Assembly (NCBI RefSeq): GCF_003111645.1
Contig: NZ_CP022187.1
Location: 2,356,001-2,420,000, forward strand
Length of the DNA: 64,000 bases
Origin: Parazoarcus communis
GTDB lineage: Bacteria > Pseudomonadota > Gammaproteobacteria > Burkholderiales > Rhodocyclaceae
Direction of reading: 5' to 3'
Shown: positions 63,980-64,000 of the stretch, piece by piece
How positions within the stretch are numbered: position 1 is the first letter of the stretch
Layout: each line of letters starts with the position of its first letter
Position numbers and translations under genes: made by a program
Notes under the pieces: model-generated
What the model was told of the DNA's origin: nothing
What the model saw: the letters and a program-made list of their open reading frames with translations, nothing else
Databases searched by the model: none

Positions 63980-64000
63980 CCTTCGCATTCCCTTCGGGCC

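Overview
This 64 kb window is GC-rich chromosomal DNA with the gene orders of a betaproteobacterium, most likely order Rhodocyclales (Azoarcus/Aromatoleum/Thauera type). The evidence is rpe-gph-trpEGDC, a his run that continues into hinT-tatABC, murA-ibaG-ABC exporter-mlaBCADEF, glyQS-gmhB-plsC, miaB-phoH-ybeY-corC-lnt, a polyhydroxyalkanoate phasin and a short-form HisG. I see no insertion sequence, prophage, CRISPR array, rRNA or plasmid function. The strain assignment is an inference from gene content.

Layout. 1-7259 (minus): rpe, gph, a candidate Trp-rich leader peptide, trpE, trpG, trpD, trpC, then the 5' part of tamB, which runs off the left edge. 7341-12246 (minus): a GAF-domain GspE/PilB-type ATPase, a metallo-beta-lactamase-fold protein, a twin-FHA protein and a PP2C phosphatase. 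12339-15262 (minus): sucC-sucD with a terminator and a long leader, and a DUF2889 protein. 15448-19340: a FimV-like protein (+), a NIF3-like protein (-) and a DegS-type protease (+). 19355-24829 (minus): hisB-hisH-hisA-hisF-hisI-hisE-hinT-tatA-tatB-tatC. 24920-28572: hisC alone on the plus strand, hisG-hisD on the minus strand, and rnk (+). 28620-35720 (minus): mlaF-E-D-A-C-B, an ABC exporter pair, ibaG and murA. 35901-45774 (plus): a ten-kilobase MSHA-like pilus/type II secretion-like operon with its own promoter, comprising secretin, ATPase, inner-membrane platform, three assembly proteins and three (pseudo)pilins. 45782-47749 (minus): a Kef-type antiporter. 47882-50868 (plus): kdsD, lptC, lptA and an enoyl-CoA hydratase, without the usual kdsC and lptB. 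51092-51825 (plus): a phasin with a near-consensus promoter, a candidate PHB-regulator site and a terminator. 51891-62815 (minus): GFA protein, acyltransferase, gmhB, glyS, glyQ, lnt, corC, ybeY with an N-terminal extension, phoH, miaB and a small exported protein. 63024-63100 (plus): tRNA-Met(CAU). 63296-63895 (minus): a YigZ/IMPACT protein.

How the genes work together. Much of the window is cell-envelope maintenance: TamB, the Mla phospholipid-transport operon, MurA, KdsD/LptC/LptA for LPS, GmhB for heptose, Lnt for lipoproteins, and Tat export. The rest is tryptophan and histidine biosynthesis, a TCA step (SucCD), translation and RNA maturation (GlyQS, MiaB, YbeY) and storage-granule coating.

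Best candidates for something new: the Trp-rich leader ORF in front of trpE; the MSHA-like operon with two homologous, cysteine-containing 'LPCP' pseudopilins; the roughly 95-residue extra domain on YbeY; the hairpin between tatA and tatB; the flipped hisC; and the phasin promoter/operator. All calls rest on reading the sequence and on knowledge of the families. No database search was possible.
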